Positions 40,466 through 51,548 of a DNA stretch of 64,000 bases are shown piece by piece. A program made the translations under genes and the position numbers. Below the pieces are notes generated by a model, which was not told where the DNA came from, made no database searches, and saw only the letters and a program-made list of their open reading frames with translations. Within the stretch, counting starts at the first letter, position 1, and every line of letters starts with the position of its first letter. The DNA comes from Dendrolimus kikuchii (Eukaryota > Arthropoda > Insecta > Lepidoptera > Lasiocampidae), in the NCBI GenBank assembly GCA_019925095.2, contig CM034412.1, forward strand, positions 15,538,001-15,602,000, written 5' to 3'.

Positions 40466-40917
40466 TACTATATAACAAGCCCGACCACGTTAGTCATACG
40501 TAATATCGAAGTACGAAAATGATTCAAGTATGCTTCTATAACGGGGCACATATTGGATTTTTTGCAATCGCTCGTACCAAGTGGAAACATCGAAAAAATA
40601 TTACCAAAGGTCTTTATAAATATTGAAAGTTTATTCACATTTATTACATGTTCCGCGTATTTCCACGCGCGCTTCGCTGGCTGGTAAGGTGGAGTGGTTT
40701 TGAATAGCCATAAATATGACTGAGATATTCCAGTAATTTCGTTCAAGTTAAATTAATGTTTATATTCAAAGTTTAGTACTTCTCTAGTGCTGTACAGTAC
40801 AGTGGCGGATTTAGCAATAGGCTGAGTAGGCTGGAGCCTAGGACGGCAGATTTTTTTTATGTCTTACAGATATTATCTCTCCCTAAATTATAAGATAATT
40901 CTTATTAAGCCCACACA
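40466..40917. other. No gene recognised
   Basis: Unassigned. A 92-codon minus-strand frame (40468-40746) overlaps the Helitron end and has no known motif. Confidence 0.35.
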
Positions 40918-40918
40918 A

Positions 40919-42511
40919 CCCGTGCAGGAACGGAGAAAGAATACAATTTCCTGCGGCCGGGCGGCCTGTCGTAAGAGGCGACTTAGGGACCGATGGCATC
41001 AACAATCGCGTTTTAAAACTCCTACCCGCCCATCTAATTATAATTCTAGTGAGCATCTTCAATGCCGCCATAACAAACTGCTCCTTTCCCGCGATCTGGA
41101 AGGAAGCAGATGTCATCGGTATTCACAAGCCGGGAAAACCGGCTAATAAACCGTCCAGCTACCGTCCAATCAGCCTACTGAGCGCACTCAGCAAGCTTTA
41201 CAAGAGGGTCATCCTCTCTCGACTTAGAGATTTTGCCTTCAGCAAACCCGATGAGCAATTTGGCTTCCGTGCCAGACACTCATGCGTCCAACAGGTGCAC
41301 CGCATCACGGAGCACATATTATCTCACTTTGCCCATCATCCGGCTGCAGACAGCTGTCACAGAACTAGGTGAATGGTTTCGCAAATGGAGGATAGAGGTA
41401 AACCCGGAGAAAAGCGCAGCAATGTTCTTTTCCCCAGGCACGCTTCGCTCCCCCAAACGCGCTAGCCTTCGCCTAAAAACCACTTCGCTCTATGACCAAC
41501 AAATCCCCTGGGCAAAGTATAACGTCGACCTCCACCGCGAGCTGGAGCTTCCCTCCATCAAAAACTACATTACGTCGCTCTCGCGTAAGTATTTCGATCT
41601 CGCGCCGCACCATCGAAATCCGCTCGTCGTGTCCGCGTCCGATTATAAGCCTCGTCGAAAGGCTCTTGTGCGACGACCGCGTAACGTCCTGACGGACAGA
41701 GTCGACGTTATTACGAAACGGCTGGCCCGGATCAGTCCGCCCACGGTTAGAACAGTAGGCTGGCAGGCACCGACAGACAGACACAGACGGCGGCGTCTCA
41801 GACGCCGCCAATCAAGACCTCTCCACGTCCCCGCGAGGGACGCTAGGAGACATAGCTCACCCCACAGGATAGACTAGGCGTGTTGCTGGGAAGTTTCTTT
41901 CGCCGTTTCTTCTCTCCCAGCCATAACACGTTGCGAAACGGCAGTAAGATAGCGTAGGCCACCGCAAACCACCGATCCCGGCCCGCCGTGATCCTTCCCT
42001 TCGGGCTTTATATTACCCGTCGCCCGTTCTCAATTAGTATTTTGTGTCGCCCTATGGTGGGCATCATTAAATTCATTCCCCATTCATGGCAACAGTCCAG
42101 CCGAGGTAAAACTCCTTAGGGAGTTCCCTCGAGCAAGTTGTCCCCCCGGGCTCGAGCGCCTTCGCTTCGCGAAGGCACTCGCCCCAAGGACCCCGGTAAA
42201 GTTGTAAGGTCTTCGGACCAACAACATAAAGTCAAGTCCAACAAAAAAAAAGAGGCGACTTAACAACCCACAGCCAGGTGGTAGGGCATTTGCCCGACTG
42301 GATGGCTACCACCCCTGGTCTAAAGTATGTCGCCATAACAACCTTGAGTTGTGTTCCGGCATTAGTGACCAGGTTCCAGTTTCCCTTAAGAGAGCAGCAG
42401 CGCATTTGCAGCAACTTGGTGTTGCAAATGTCCATAGGCGATGGTAACCGCTTTCCATCAAGTGGGCCGTCTGCCTGTCTGCTGATCTCCTGCAATAAAA
42501 AAAAACAAACA
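40919..42511 (+). repeat. R300 SINE-like element split by a Jockey-like LINE
   Basis: R300 5' part 40919-40985 (CCGTGCAGGAACGG to AAGAGGCGACTTA) resumes at 42250 and runs to CTGCAATAAAAAAAAAC. The word AAGAGGCGACTTA is present on both sides of the insert. Confidence 0.9.
40986..42249 (+). pseudogene. Jockey-like LINE, 5' truncated with two internal deletions
   Basis: Encodes a reverse transcriptase N-terminal part: WKEADVIGIHKPGKPANKPS, SYRPISLLSALSKLYKRVIL, then QFGFRARHSCVQQVHRITEH. A first deletion at about 41340 removes the catalytic motif and shifts frame. It resumes with LQTAVTELGEWFRKWRIEVN and PEKSAAMFFSPG; a second deletion at about 41520 joins QIPWAKY to NVDLHRELELPSIK in frame. 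C-terminus to 41877, then a ~370-bp 3' UTR and A-tail. Flanked by the 13-bp duplication AAGAGGCGACTTA (40973-40985, 42250-42262). It cannot encode a working reverse transcriptase. Confidence 0.8.
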
Positions 42512-42714
42512 ATTCAACATTAATATGTTTTAACAATTAGATAAATGTCTTTACAATTTGGCTACGGCAGAAACAAACCCATCGATCTCCTGCTTTACAA
42601 TCTACTAATAACGGGAAGAAAATGTTGTGTAATTAAGACGATAGTGCACAAATCATAAAGTTACAATTTCATTGGCAAAAAAATGTAATGATATGATTCT
42701 GAACTACGGTATTG

Positions 42715-43072
42715 GGACACACAAAGAGCCTAAAAATTAATAATCCAGGTACAGAAAAGAAAAAAAACAACACACATGGCACTAGATAGGACAATATATA
42801 TAAGTATAGATATAGGGTCGACACTGCACATGCACTTCCTCACAACACCGGCATGTGACAGATGCACTCTACATTAGTATAAGTTTAGTATTAAAATTAG
42901 AGTAAATTAATAAAATAAGTTATTTTTAAGGTACACCAAAACATAAAAATCACTTATTTAATGTCACACACAGTAACAAAAATAAACAATAAGCGTGTAT
43001 GGACTCTAAAATCTTTCATAAAAATTAACTTGTAAAAAAGGGTACGGAACTCGAGTCCGTAGAGTTGTTCAT
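42715..43072 (-). repeat. Dispersed non-coding repeat (copy 3 of 3)
   Basis: Reverse copy of 23996-24345, ending at ACGGAACTCGAGTCCGTAGA. Confidence 0.6.
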
Positions 43073-43264
43073 AATATATATATATATATAAAAAAAGAAG
43101 TAGGGTATCGATTTGTAGAGGTTGGTAGGGACGGCAAAATTTGAATAGCCTAAAGGCGGCAAATTTCTAAATCCGCCCCTGGCTGTACTTTAGTAATACG
43201 TAATATTAATAATAGGTTTAATTTGTTTTGCTGTATAAATCCATAGTAACAGGAATGTAGGACA

Positions 43265-43355
43265 CTCTTTCCATGTCGATGTCGTCCATAGGCGATAGTC
43301 TCGGTCTCCATCAGGTGAGCCGTCTGCCTGTCTGCTGAACTAATGCAATAAAAAA
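43265..43355 (+). repeat. R300 or partner-LINE 3' tail fragment
   Basis: GTCCATAGGCGATAGTC and GGTGAGCCGTCTGCCTGTCT to TGCAATAAAAAAAAC. Confidence 0.65.
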
Positions 43356-43363
43356 AACAATTA

Positions 43364-44998
43364 TCTATAAATTAATACGTGAAGCAAAACCTTTGTACCC
43401 CTTTTTACGAAAATTGTGCGAATGGAGGAGTATGAAATTTCGCACATTTATAGTTTATATAGAGGAGTGCAGAATGATAATATTTAAAAAAAATATGCAT
43501 AAAAAATACATTAAATCAATAAAAAAACATTACACACACTACCATGTATTAGGTTGGGGAAAAAGTTCCTTCGCATTTTATATAAAAATTCAAAAGGTTT
43601 TTTTTATAAAGTTTATTTACATTTGACTAAAGTATGTAGGTGCCATTTTGTTGGATAACTTTTTGCCATCTTGTAGATAAGGACGTGATTCCATTGCTAT
43701 AAAAATTTTGGGGCTTCTAATCAAAAAACTGCGACATGTGGTTTTGGCAGTCCTCTCGTGATGTTAACCTGACACTGCCTAAGGAATTCTGCAGAGACCG
43801 AAACAGGTGAAAATCTGAAGGTGCAAGGTCAGGACTATACGGCGGATGCATTAACACCTCCCAGCCAAATTCTCGTAATTTTTGCTGAGTGGCTAAATAT
43901 GTGTGAGGTCTAGCGTTATCATTGAGAAAAACCACACCCCTTCTGTTGATTAATTCCGGCCGCTTTCTCTCAACTTTTTGCTTTAATCTCATCAGTTGTT
44001 TGCAGTACAGTTCAGAATCGATGGTCCTGCCTGGCGGTAACAGCTCATAATGAATAATGCCCTTCCAATCCCATCATACACACAGCATCACCTTGTTGCG
44101 AGTTAACCCGGGTTTCGCCACAGTCTGTGAAGCCTGACCGGCCTTTGACCACGATCTTTTTCGCACGTTCTTTTCGTACGTGATCCACTTTTCATCACCA
44201 GTTATCTGCTTCTTCAAAAATGGTTCGGTTTCATTACGTCGTAATAAAGAATCACAAATGAGTACACGGTTCATTAGGTTTCTTTCAGTGAGCTCATGAG
44301 GCACCCAAATATCGAGCTTTTTTGTGTACCCAGCTTTTTTAAAAGGTGCCAAAACCGTTTTGTGGTCAATTCCCAGTTCTCCAGCTACATCGTAACTACT
44401 AATATGCCGATCTTGCTCCACTTTTTCAAAAATGGTATCAATTTGATCCGTAACAGGGCGACCAGAGCGAAGTGCATCTTTGATATCAAAATTTCCGGAT
44501 TGAAAACGCTTAAACTCACAGATACTGCATTAGGTCTATAAAATTCACAAATTTTTTCACGGCTTGTGTTGCATTTTTACCTTTTTTGTAGTAAAATTTT
44601 AAAATGTATCGAATTTCTTCGTTAGATTCACTCATTTTAACAATAAGAAAAACAAATGAAAATCACACATTTTCCTAATTTGAATTTGGAATTGTCTTCT
44701 TTAAAATTAAAACTTTTTAATGATAACAAAACCAGCCAGATATAAATGGTATAGCCAAAGAGATCTTAATACAAGTTCATACATACTATATGCGAAAAGA
44801 CTTTTTCCCCAACCTATTATTTGACAGACACACACATATATACTCATTTGTTTATTGTTAAAGTCAAATTAACAGTGTAGCCTTGGCGAAATCTATGATT
44901 ATAGAAGTATAGTATTTGACAACAGAACTTTAATGATGTTCAAACTTATAATTTAAATTAATTATTATGGTCGATTTTCGACCACGGCCGACCACTAG
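43364..44998 (+). mobile_element. Hel-D Helitron-like element carrying a mariner
   Basis: TCTATAAATTAATACGTGAA to GGCCGACCACTAG, flanked by A and T; net length about 366 bp without the mariner. Matches 16.1-17.2 kb and reversed 58.8-59.28 kb. Confidence 0.8.
43549..44817 (-). pseudogene. Mariner transposon, near full length, inactive transposase
   Basis: Ends TTAGGTTGGGGAAAAAG and complement of CTTTTTCCCCAACCTAT, with TA on both sides (43547-43548, 44818-44819); the empty site is ACCATGTATTTGAC at 17.0 kb. Minus-strand transposase: a first part with HISSYDVAGELGIDHKTVL, and QITGDEKWITYEK holding the first catalytic D (44421-44077); a TGA stop at 44074-44076 where a Trp codon is expected; then in the same frame VVFLNDNARPH (second D) and YSPDLAPSDFHLF (third D, D34D spacing) to 43717. 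The N-terminal ~70 codons are shifted out of frame. A mariner-family D,D34D enzyme, inactive as written. Confidence 0.9.
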
Positions 44999-45210
44999 TA
45001 CATTATTGTTCTGTATCTCAGTGCGGTGATAAAGTCAGTAGATCAGGTGACCATGGTTTATCGTTTTTTTAATTTTAAATTAACCATTCTGGCACTGGGT
45101 GAGGAAGGTTTGTTAAAAACCCTCTATTTTAAAAATAATTAACTCATACTGAAAAACTACTGGACCGATTTCAAAAATTCTATCACCATTAGTATGCTAC
45201 ATTATCATAT

Positions 45211-45633
45211 TGTTACATGCCGACAAAAAGTGAATGCACATCGGCCTGCCATAAGCCCGGTTTATTACCTTTCCCGCATTTGGATTTCTTATGTTTGCTT
45301 TGTGTTTAAAATTTGTGATTAAGAAAAACATTCTATTGTTATTGTAATTTTTTATGGCAGTCATTAGGCAAGTGTTGAACTAATTCTTGTTGTTATTGCT
45401 GTGCGTCGAGGCATATTGTATTTGTGAGTCAGTCAAGCGAGGATTACGATACGAGCAAGACGTACATTCGATGAGCGATACACTGAGTCCGTCAGTTGTG
45501 CGTGTTATTGAATTGTGCAGTTTGTACTGGTTGCGTCCAGTTATACGTACCTGGGTTATACGTGTTTGTATAGTTCTAATAAATTCTATAGTAATACCAA
45601 CGGTATTTTGATTCGAGTCCCGCACAGGTAACA
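45211..45633 (+). mobile_element. Gypsy-like solo LTR (423 bp)
   Basis: TGTTACATGCCGAC to CCGCACAGGTAACA, with a perfect ATAT duplication on both sides (45207-45210, 45634-45637). A poly-A signal AATAAA lies at about 45580. Confidence 0.8.
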
Positions 45634-45785
45634 ATATCATCATATATGCTATATATGGTTATACGTTTATCCCAAAATGTTTAAAAATAAATGGCCGCTA
45701 GTTTATGTATACAATCATACAATATATGAGAAAAACGTTGTGAGTGTTTAAATCTTGTTGCGTTGACAAACCCTTGTTACTAATA

Positions 45786-46304
45786 TTTTCTTAAGTTTTC
45801 GCGACTTGTATACATAATAAAACTACGTTTTAACGGTTTAACCAATTATCAAAACTATTAAGACCCAAACCCAGCAAAAACCAGCTGCCAGACCTCAAGA
45901 CACTGTGAGCTCTTTCTGCGTACAACGGAACACAAACCAACTTGACTGATAATTACTTTTATTTTTCCTTCCACCCATTTTAATATTATATAAAATTATT
46001 AGAGCTAGGCATGTTTGCTGAAGAGTTTCTTGCGCCGCTTCTTCTCTTCAAGCCATAACATGTTGCGAAGCGGTAGTTAATTAGATTAGGCTCCCATAGA
46101 TTAAATAATAACCATAAACAAAATTAAAAATTAAATAATTAAAATTAATAAGTTGGCGGTAGGCTAAATAAAACTTTAACAATACTCGTTGACACTTGAC
46201 ATCTTTGTCTTCCGTGATCACGGCCACTGAAAAGTGGTCGAAACGTCGGAAAAACCAAAATCAAATAAAATTACCGCGCTTAAAACCGTTAAAACGTAGT
46301 TTTA
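45786..46304. mobile_element. Inverted-repeat retroelement with hammerhead-like core, second copy
   Basis: Flanked by the 13-bp word CCTTGTTACTAAT (45773-45785, 46305-46317). The first arm is cut to about 20 bp and the second (46163-46302) is complete, with the hairpin GGCCAC-TGAAAA-GTGGTC; the C-to-T change keeps a G-U pair. The middle 245 bp are unlike the 17-kb copy and include TTTCTTGCGCCGCTTCTTCT near 46025. Confidence 0.6.
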
Positions 46305-46317
46305 CCTTGTTACTAAT

Positions 46318-47322
46318 TTCATAAATGTGTTCATAAATTTCTCTACTAGTTTCTTGCCCATTAAGGTCTCATGGGAACTGCATACGCCTAGTCATCGCAG
46401 TGGACAACGAACTAGGAGTGAGGTGTATATATCGGAACAGGTACACGGAACAGGTTTATCTATGATAAAACTTTGCCCTGTTATCTAAAGACCGAAACAA
46501 CTGTTCTAACTGTTCCAAGGTACACACCGGTCCAGCCGAGTATGATATCACTACGCTCGCGCCGGTGTGTACACGCAATATCAAAATTGCCTATGACAAA
46601 CGTTCATTTGTCTACGGCCAACCGCCAATATTCGAATATCAAGAACGGAACGACGACGAAAAATTGTCCGCGCAAGAAAATTTATTGTAAAATCGCATAA
46701 TATTTAAACATACGCATATTTCAAGCCAAAGGGTGCTTCATTGAAGACTTCCTACGCTTCAACATGCCTTAACCCTTGTTGGAATCTCCAACAAATAGTA
46801 TTTATTTATTCCAATTCTATTTTGGTAATAATTGTAAATATATTCGGATACACGCATAAATTATGGTGTATGTAATAAATGTACATTTATTATTATATAC
46901 TGTTATATATCATTTAAAATATGACATTGTCTAACATTAAGATAGCATACTTTTAAAATTATTATTATTTATTAGACAGCTGACAATGTGGTGGTAAAAA
47001 CATTTAACTGAGATGAAAGGCCTAGCATGAATCCGAACTATTCTGAACCTCATATCCTCTCTGAGTCTGTGACTCTGTAAGTCTGTCTGTAGTATGTAGT
47101 TAGTCTGTGATTCATTCCGATTTTTGTGTTTTGTTTCTTTTGATTATTTTCGTAAAAAAACAAAATATTGTAAACAAAGCAGTTAAATATTACTCCATAA
47201 ACATGTTGCAACACAACAGTCTGTTATTTTAGTACAGGCTGTTATTTGGAACAGGAACAGGTGAAACAGATCTATTATTTTACCTGTTACAGACCACCCC
47301 TACAACGCACTACTGGCTAGCG
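46318..47322. other. No gene recognised; repeated GGAACAGGT words
   Basis: GGAACAGGTACACGGAACAG (46434) and GGAACAGGAACAGGTGAAAC (47249) suggest the two ends of a decayed hAT-type element, not proven. A 75-codon frame at 46473-46700 has no recognised motif. Confidence 0.35.
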
Positions 47323-47323
47323 C

Positions 47324-47650
47324 TTTTTTATCGCACTTGACTTTATGTTGTTGAACCAAAGACCTCACAACTTTACCGGGGTTTTACGGGGCGAGCGCCT
47401 TCCCCTCGCGAGCCGGGGAGCATCTCGCTCGAGGGTGCTCCCTAGGGGGCTTTACCTCGGCTGGACTGTTGCCATGAAAGGGGGACGAATCTAACGATGT
47501 CGACTAGAGGGCGACACAATATACTAATTGAGAACACGCGACGGGTAATATAAAGCCCGAGGGGAAGGATCCCGGCGGACCGGGATCGGCGATTCGAGGC
47601 GACCTACCTATCTTACTGCAGTTTCGCAACGTGTTATGGCTGGGAGATAG
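47324..47650 (-). mobile_element. Jockey-like LINE 3' UTR fragment
   Basis: Same 3' UTR as 41.88-42.25 kb, reversed: CACTTGACTTTATGTTGTTG to TTTCGCAACGTGTTATGGC. Confidence 0.75.
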
Positions 47651-47734
47651 GGTTCTAACCCAACGCGGTAGCGCACATATTAATAGTTGCATCCATCCCG
47701 TTCACACTTTGTTCTATGTGTATTGTGCTATGCG

Positions 47735-48335
47735 AGTTCAACCGACAGGCAGACGGCCCATCTGATGAAAAGCGGTTATCATCGCCTATGGACATTTAGA
47801 ACACCAAAGATGCTGTCAATGTGCTTTCGCTCTCTAAAGTAAGACTGGAACCTGGCCACTAATGCCGGAACACAACCCAAGGTTGTTGTGGCGGCATACA
47901 TTTATCCGTGCAGGAACGGAGAAAGAATACAATTTCCTGCGGCCCGGCGGCCTGTCGTAAGAAGCGACTAAACAACCCACAGCCAGGTGGTAGAGTATTT
48001 GCTCGACTGGATGGCGACCACCCCTGGTCTAGAGTATGCCGCCATAACAACCTTGTGTTGTGTTCCGGCATTAGTGACCAGGTTCCAGTCTCCTTTAAGA
48101 GAGCAGCAGCGCATTTGTAGCACCTTTGGTGTTGCAAATGTCCATAGGCGATGGTAACCGCTTTCCACCAAGTGGGCCGTATGCCTGTCTGCTGAACTCC
48201 TGCAATAAAAAAAAACTCTAGCCATCCAGATAGGCAAATATCCTACCACCTGGCTGTGGGTTCTTCTATCGCCTCTTACGACAGGCACCCCGGCCGCAGG
48301 AGTTTGTATTCTTTCTCCGTTCCTCAACGGATAAA
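47735..48335 (-). repeat. R300 SINE-like element, interrupted by another R300
   Basis: 47735-47885 (GGCAGACGGCCCATCTGATG to GTTGTGGCGGCATAC) continues at 48214 (ACTCTAGCCATCCAGATAGG to CCGTTCCTCAACGG). A diverged, older copy. Confidence 0.8.
47886..48213 (+). repeat. R300 SINE-like element nested in an R300 of opposite strand
   Basis: CCGTGCAGGAACGGAGAAAG to CTCCTGCAATAAAAAAAAA, inserted after GGCGGCATAC of the older copy. Confidence 0.9.
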
Positions 48336-48754
48336 AATGTCTGTGATAAACAGACTAAACGAAGGAGACAAAAGTTTTGCCAAAGCATCGATGGGACCCT
48401 AAAAAGTTAGTCGACGCCTAACATAACCATTAACACTCAAGGACCGTGAATATGTTATTCTAATTGAAAATTATCTGTTTGTTTGTCATATTATTATACA
48501 GAAAATGTTAGGACTTTTGGGGTTCTTAATATTTTCTAACGAAACGGAATTATGTAATACATCTCTACTGTTATATAAAGTTCTTTGTATGTTTGAACAG
48601 AAGCAAAATTAAAAAGAAGATGAATTTGGTGGAGTTTATTAAACTTTTCTAAATTGTTTCTATTAGAACTGCTAGAACTTCAGATGAATTTATACATACA
48701 GACAAGACAAATATCTGACCAATAAAATTGTTAGATAAAATAAAAATTTGAAAA
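48336..48754. other. No gene recognised
   Basis: AT-rich unassigned sequence. Confidence 0.4.
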
Positions 48755-48758
48755 ATAT

Positions 48759-49243
48759 TGTTACAACTCAGGTTCCGACAAAAACAAGTTCCACTCCTAA
48801 TCTGTAAAAAAATACATGCCTGTCGGCATTTGAACTAATTGTAATTCTTGTATGATCGTCTTCTTTTGTTTACTTATTTATTGGCATACGTTTCTAGAGA
48901 ACAGTCTATTATTCTATTGTACTCGTTTACGGCCGCTTGTGGGTGAATCATTAGCCAGGCGATGCAGATTACGTCGACCACGATACGGGCACATTTATAT
49001 TTGGGAGGTATAAAACGACGGCCTGATGGAGAGGGGGGGCAGTTTAGCGACAACCACGATCAAGGCGTGACGTGTGTACAATTGGGAATATAATAGTGAC
49101 GGACTTTACGCGTTTTATTGAATTATGTTTGGTTTTGTTGTGTTTGGTTATATTTGTACCTGTGTTATACGTGTTTGTATAGTTCTAATAAACTATATAA
49201 TAATTCCAACGGCATTTTAATTCGAGTCTCGCAACTCGCAACA
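48759..49243 (+). mobile_element. Gypsy-like solo LTR (485 bp)
   Basis: TGTTACAACTCAGGTTCCGA to GCAACTCGCAACA, with a perfect ATAT duplication (48755-48758, 49244-49247). TATA-like GGTATAAAACG at about 49005 and poly-A AATAAA at about 49187. Confidence 0.85.
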
Positions 49244-49247
49244 ATAT

Positions 49248-49796
49248 CAAGGGGGAAAATTCGGAGCAGGAGATTCCGAGTATGCAATTATTAAAATTTT
49301 TGCCTGTCTGTCTGGATGTTCCGGCTAATCTCTGAAACTTTAAACATGTACTCGCGGAACTTTAAGTTAATCAATTTGAAAATTGGCGAACATTTTCATA
49401 CCACTACTGTACATTGAGACATTATTAGTTGCGTAAGACTGTAACTGCTTTTATTTATACATTTTCCTATCTTCGGTAAACTTTAGATTTGTTACATTTG
49501 GTTTCAATCAAGTGTGTGTGGTTAGTTTGAGATTGCTTTAGCCGCAACTTGCCGAGTTGCGATCCAAGTTGCTAAACTTGGAACAGCGTTTCACGTACAG
49601 CGGCTTTTGATATGTGAAAATGTGCTCGAAGCGTGTGTAAGGCTACGGCCTTCGACCGCTTATAGCGGAAGCGATTCTTAAAAGTAGATAGTAAGAGCGG
49701 GGCAAAAATTGCAGAGTGTGTAATGAAAGTATTTATTTCAGTATTTTTAAAGTGTTCCGAGAGAGACAAAAGTATAAAATGTTAGAAAATTGAATA
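49248..49796. other. No gene recognised
   Basis: Unassigned; short frames without motifs. Confidence 0.4.
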
Positions 49797-49801
49797 TGTA
49801 T

Positions 49802-50111
49802 TATTTTAGTGGCAATTGCTCCTTTCAAATAAAACTCGATGTGGAATGTATGACTTATTATTGGCAGTATTTACAATTAAACTATACATAGAAGAAATAC
49901 AGAGAGTGCGTATTGGTGCTATTGTATGTGAGCAATGTGAAGCGAACGAGCAAGTGAGAGAGCATTTCCGGCCTACAAGGCCGCTTCTATATCCCACGTT
50001 CCTTCCGACGCTTAGCTGCTAACTGCGCGAGCTATGGGCGACGGCGGTATGCGGGGCGTGGAGAGTTGTGCTCCGGCGGGCCGATCAGGGGGGTGCTCTC
50101 TGTCCGCAACA
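49802..50111 (-). mobile_element. BEL/Pao solo LTR (310 bp), related to the 30-36 kb element
   Basis: On the minus strand it starts TGTTGCGGACAGAGAGCACC, as the 3' LTR at 35709, follows it with moderate divergence (CCCCGCATACCGCCG, CCCATAGCTCGCGC), and ends near GGAGCAATTGCCAC. TGTAT on both sides (49797-49801, 50112-50116) is a 5-bp duplication, as in BEL/Pao. It shows what the missing LTR ends of the main element should look like. Confidence 0.7.
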
Positions 50112-50429
50112 TGTATAATTATAAATAAATTGGACAAATACATATAATTGGCTTAAGGAACTGGCAACTGGCTTCTTATTCTAGAACACAGCTCAAGGTT
50201 TTTATAGAGGGATGTATCAGACCCAGGGTGACTTAACAGAAAGCAGGATCGTCTTGGCCATATTGGGCGTCGGGATACAAAAATCCGAGTACAGTCCTGT
50301 TAACGATAGAATGCATTGTATGAACGGCCCGCTCGGTGTTACCCGTAAAATAAAACAAATCATTAAATTATTATATATACAAATATAATAAACATATGAC
50401 ATATGTAAGAAACTCTTTGACACTACCCG

Positions 50430-50552
50430 TGATCAGAAGGCTGGCTCATATTTTGCACAACAAATAAGTATTGCCATACAGCGTGGCAATGCAGCCAGCC
50501 TTCTGGGCACGCTCCCCGTTGGCAATGATCTGCTACATAATGTATTTTAGTT
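50430..50552 (+). pseudogene. 3' end of the retroelement C-terminal domain, second family
   Basis: Reads YFAQQISIAIQRGNAASLLG, TLPVGNDLLHNVF and stop. Homologous to the C-terminus at 59.37-59.45 kb but diverged. Confidence 0.6.
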
Positions 50553-50605
50553 TCAATGTCTAAAGAAAGAACAAAGATTACTTGTTAACTAACTGACAAT
50601 GTATA

Positions 50606-50607
<2 letters not shown>

Positions 50608-50693
<86 letters not shown>

Positions 50694-50697
50694 TGTC
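50608..50697. repeat. (AT)n microsatellite, about 85 bp
   Basis: Nearly pure AT dinucleotide run. An L-ATGT insertion lies directly beside it. Confidence 0.95.
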
Positions 50698-50910
50698 GTG
50701 GAAGGCCACGACACACCTTCCATGATCAAATTGATCGTGTACTAGCAGAAGGTGATGTCAGGAGCCTTAAGAACAGACGAGCTTGCATGACAAGAGTTAT
50801 GAATGTCAAAGAGGCAAGTGAGGTGTGTAAGAATAAGCCTAAATGGCACTATGTTGTTCGTGCCTACCCCGCAAGGGAACTGGCGTGAAGTTATGTATGT
50901 ATGTATATAA
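50698..50910 (+). mobile_element. L-ATGT LINE 3' end
   Basis: Encodes RPRHTFHDQIDRVLAEGDVR-like to AYPARELA, with a short ATGT tail; one CTCTG to CTATG change near the end. Confidence 0.85.
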
Positions 50911-50919
50911 AAGATAAAA

Positions 50920-51545
50920 TATTTGATGTATATTTAACTGTGTGTTTGAAATGAATAAATAATAGCCAATTGATTGCCCAGAGGGAGTGGAATGCACGAA
51001 CTTCACTCGGGATCGACCCGAGGCAGTTGCCCGCGACCACCGACCGTGCTTACACGTGCTCTGCATTCCATTCTCTAAAAGTAATCAACGGCTAACTTTT
51101 CAAACCCTTAAAACCTTGTTTTAATAATCTCCTTTGCACAATTGGACGTTATATCCGTTACAAGTCCCTTGCTAACATAAAAAAATAAAAATTATTTTTT
51201 TCTGCTCCATTTTTAGAAGTTGGTAACAATTTTGGCAACAAAAAAAGCCCTATGCTTTCAACATGACTGTTTTTGTCTTTGTATGTCGCAGTTATTCTTT
51301 TTTTATCTTCTTCAATTCAAACATCAAATATATTATTCGCATCAATGTAATGTTGGTTAAGTAAGTTTCAATAAAAGCAGCTTACGTATGTACCGCGTAG
51401 ATATAAGGCGATTGGTTTGCGTTCCATATGTTTTTGCGCTCCGATGACACGCACCTTTTGCACCCTAGGGTAAAGATGGCCATGCTGAAAGACGCTAAAG
51501 TTGTATTATTAAAAAATGCAAATTCTAGTAGCTTTTTTATTTCAA
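50920..51545. other. No gene recognised; small inverted repeat
   Basis: GAGGGAGTGGAATGCACG (50981) and CTGCATTCCATTCTC (51061) are inverted partners around a GC-richer 60 bp. The rest is AT-rich. Confidence 0.35.
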
Positions 51546-51548
51546 AAA

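Noticed and set aside
46434..47270. Complete hAT element bounded by GGAACAGGT words
   Set aside because: No matched inverted ends or 8-bp duplication could be found; left as unassigned.
50608..50697. (AT)n run as a replication origin or promoter
   Set aside because: A plain dinucleotide microsatellite explains it.
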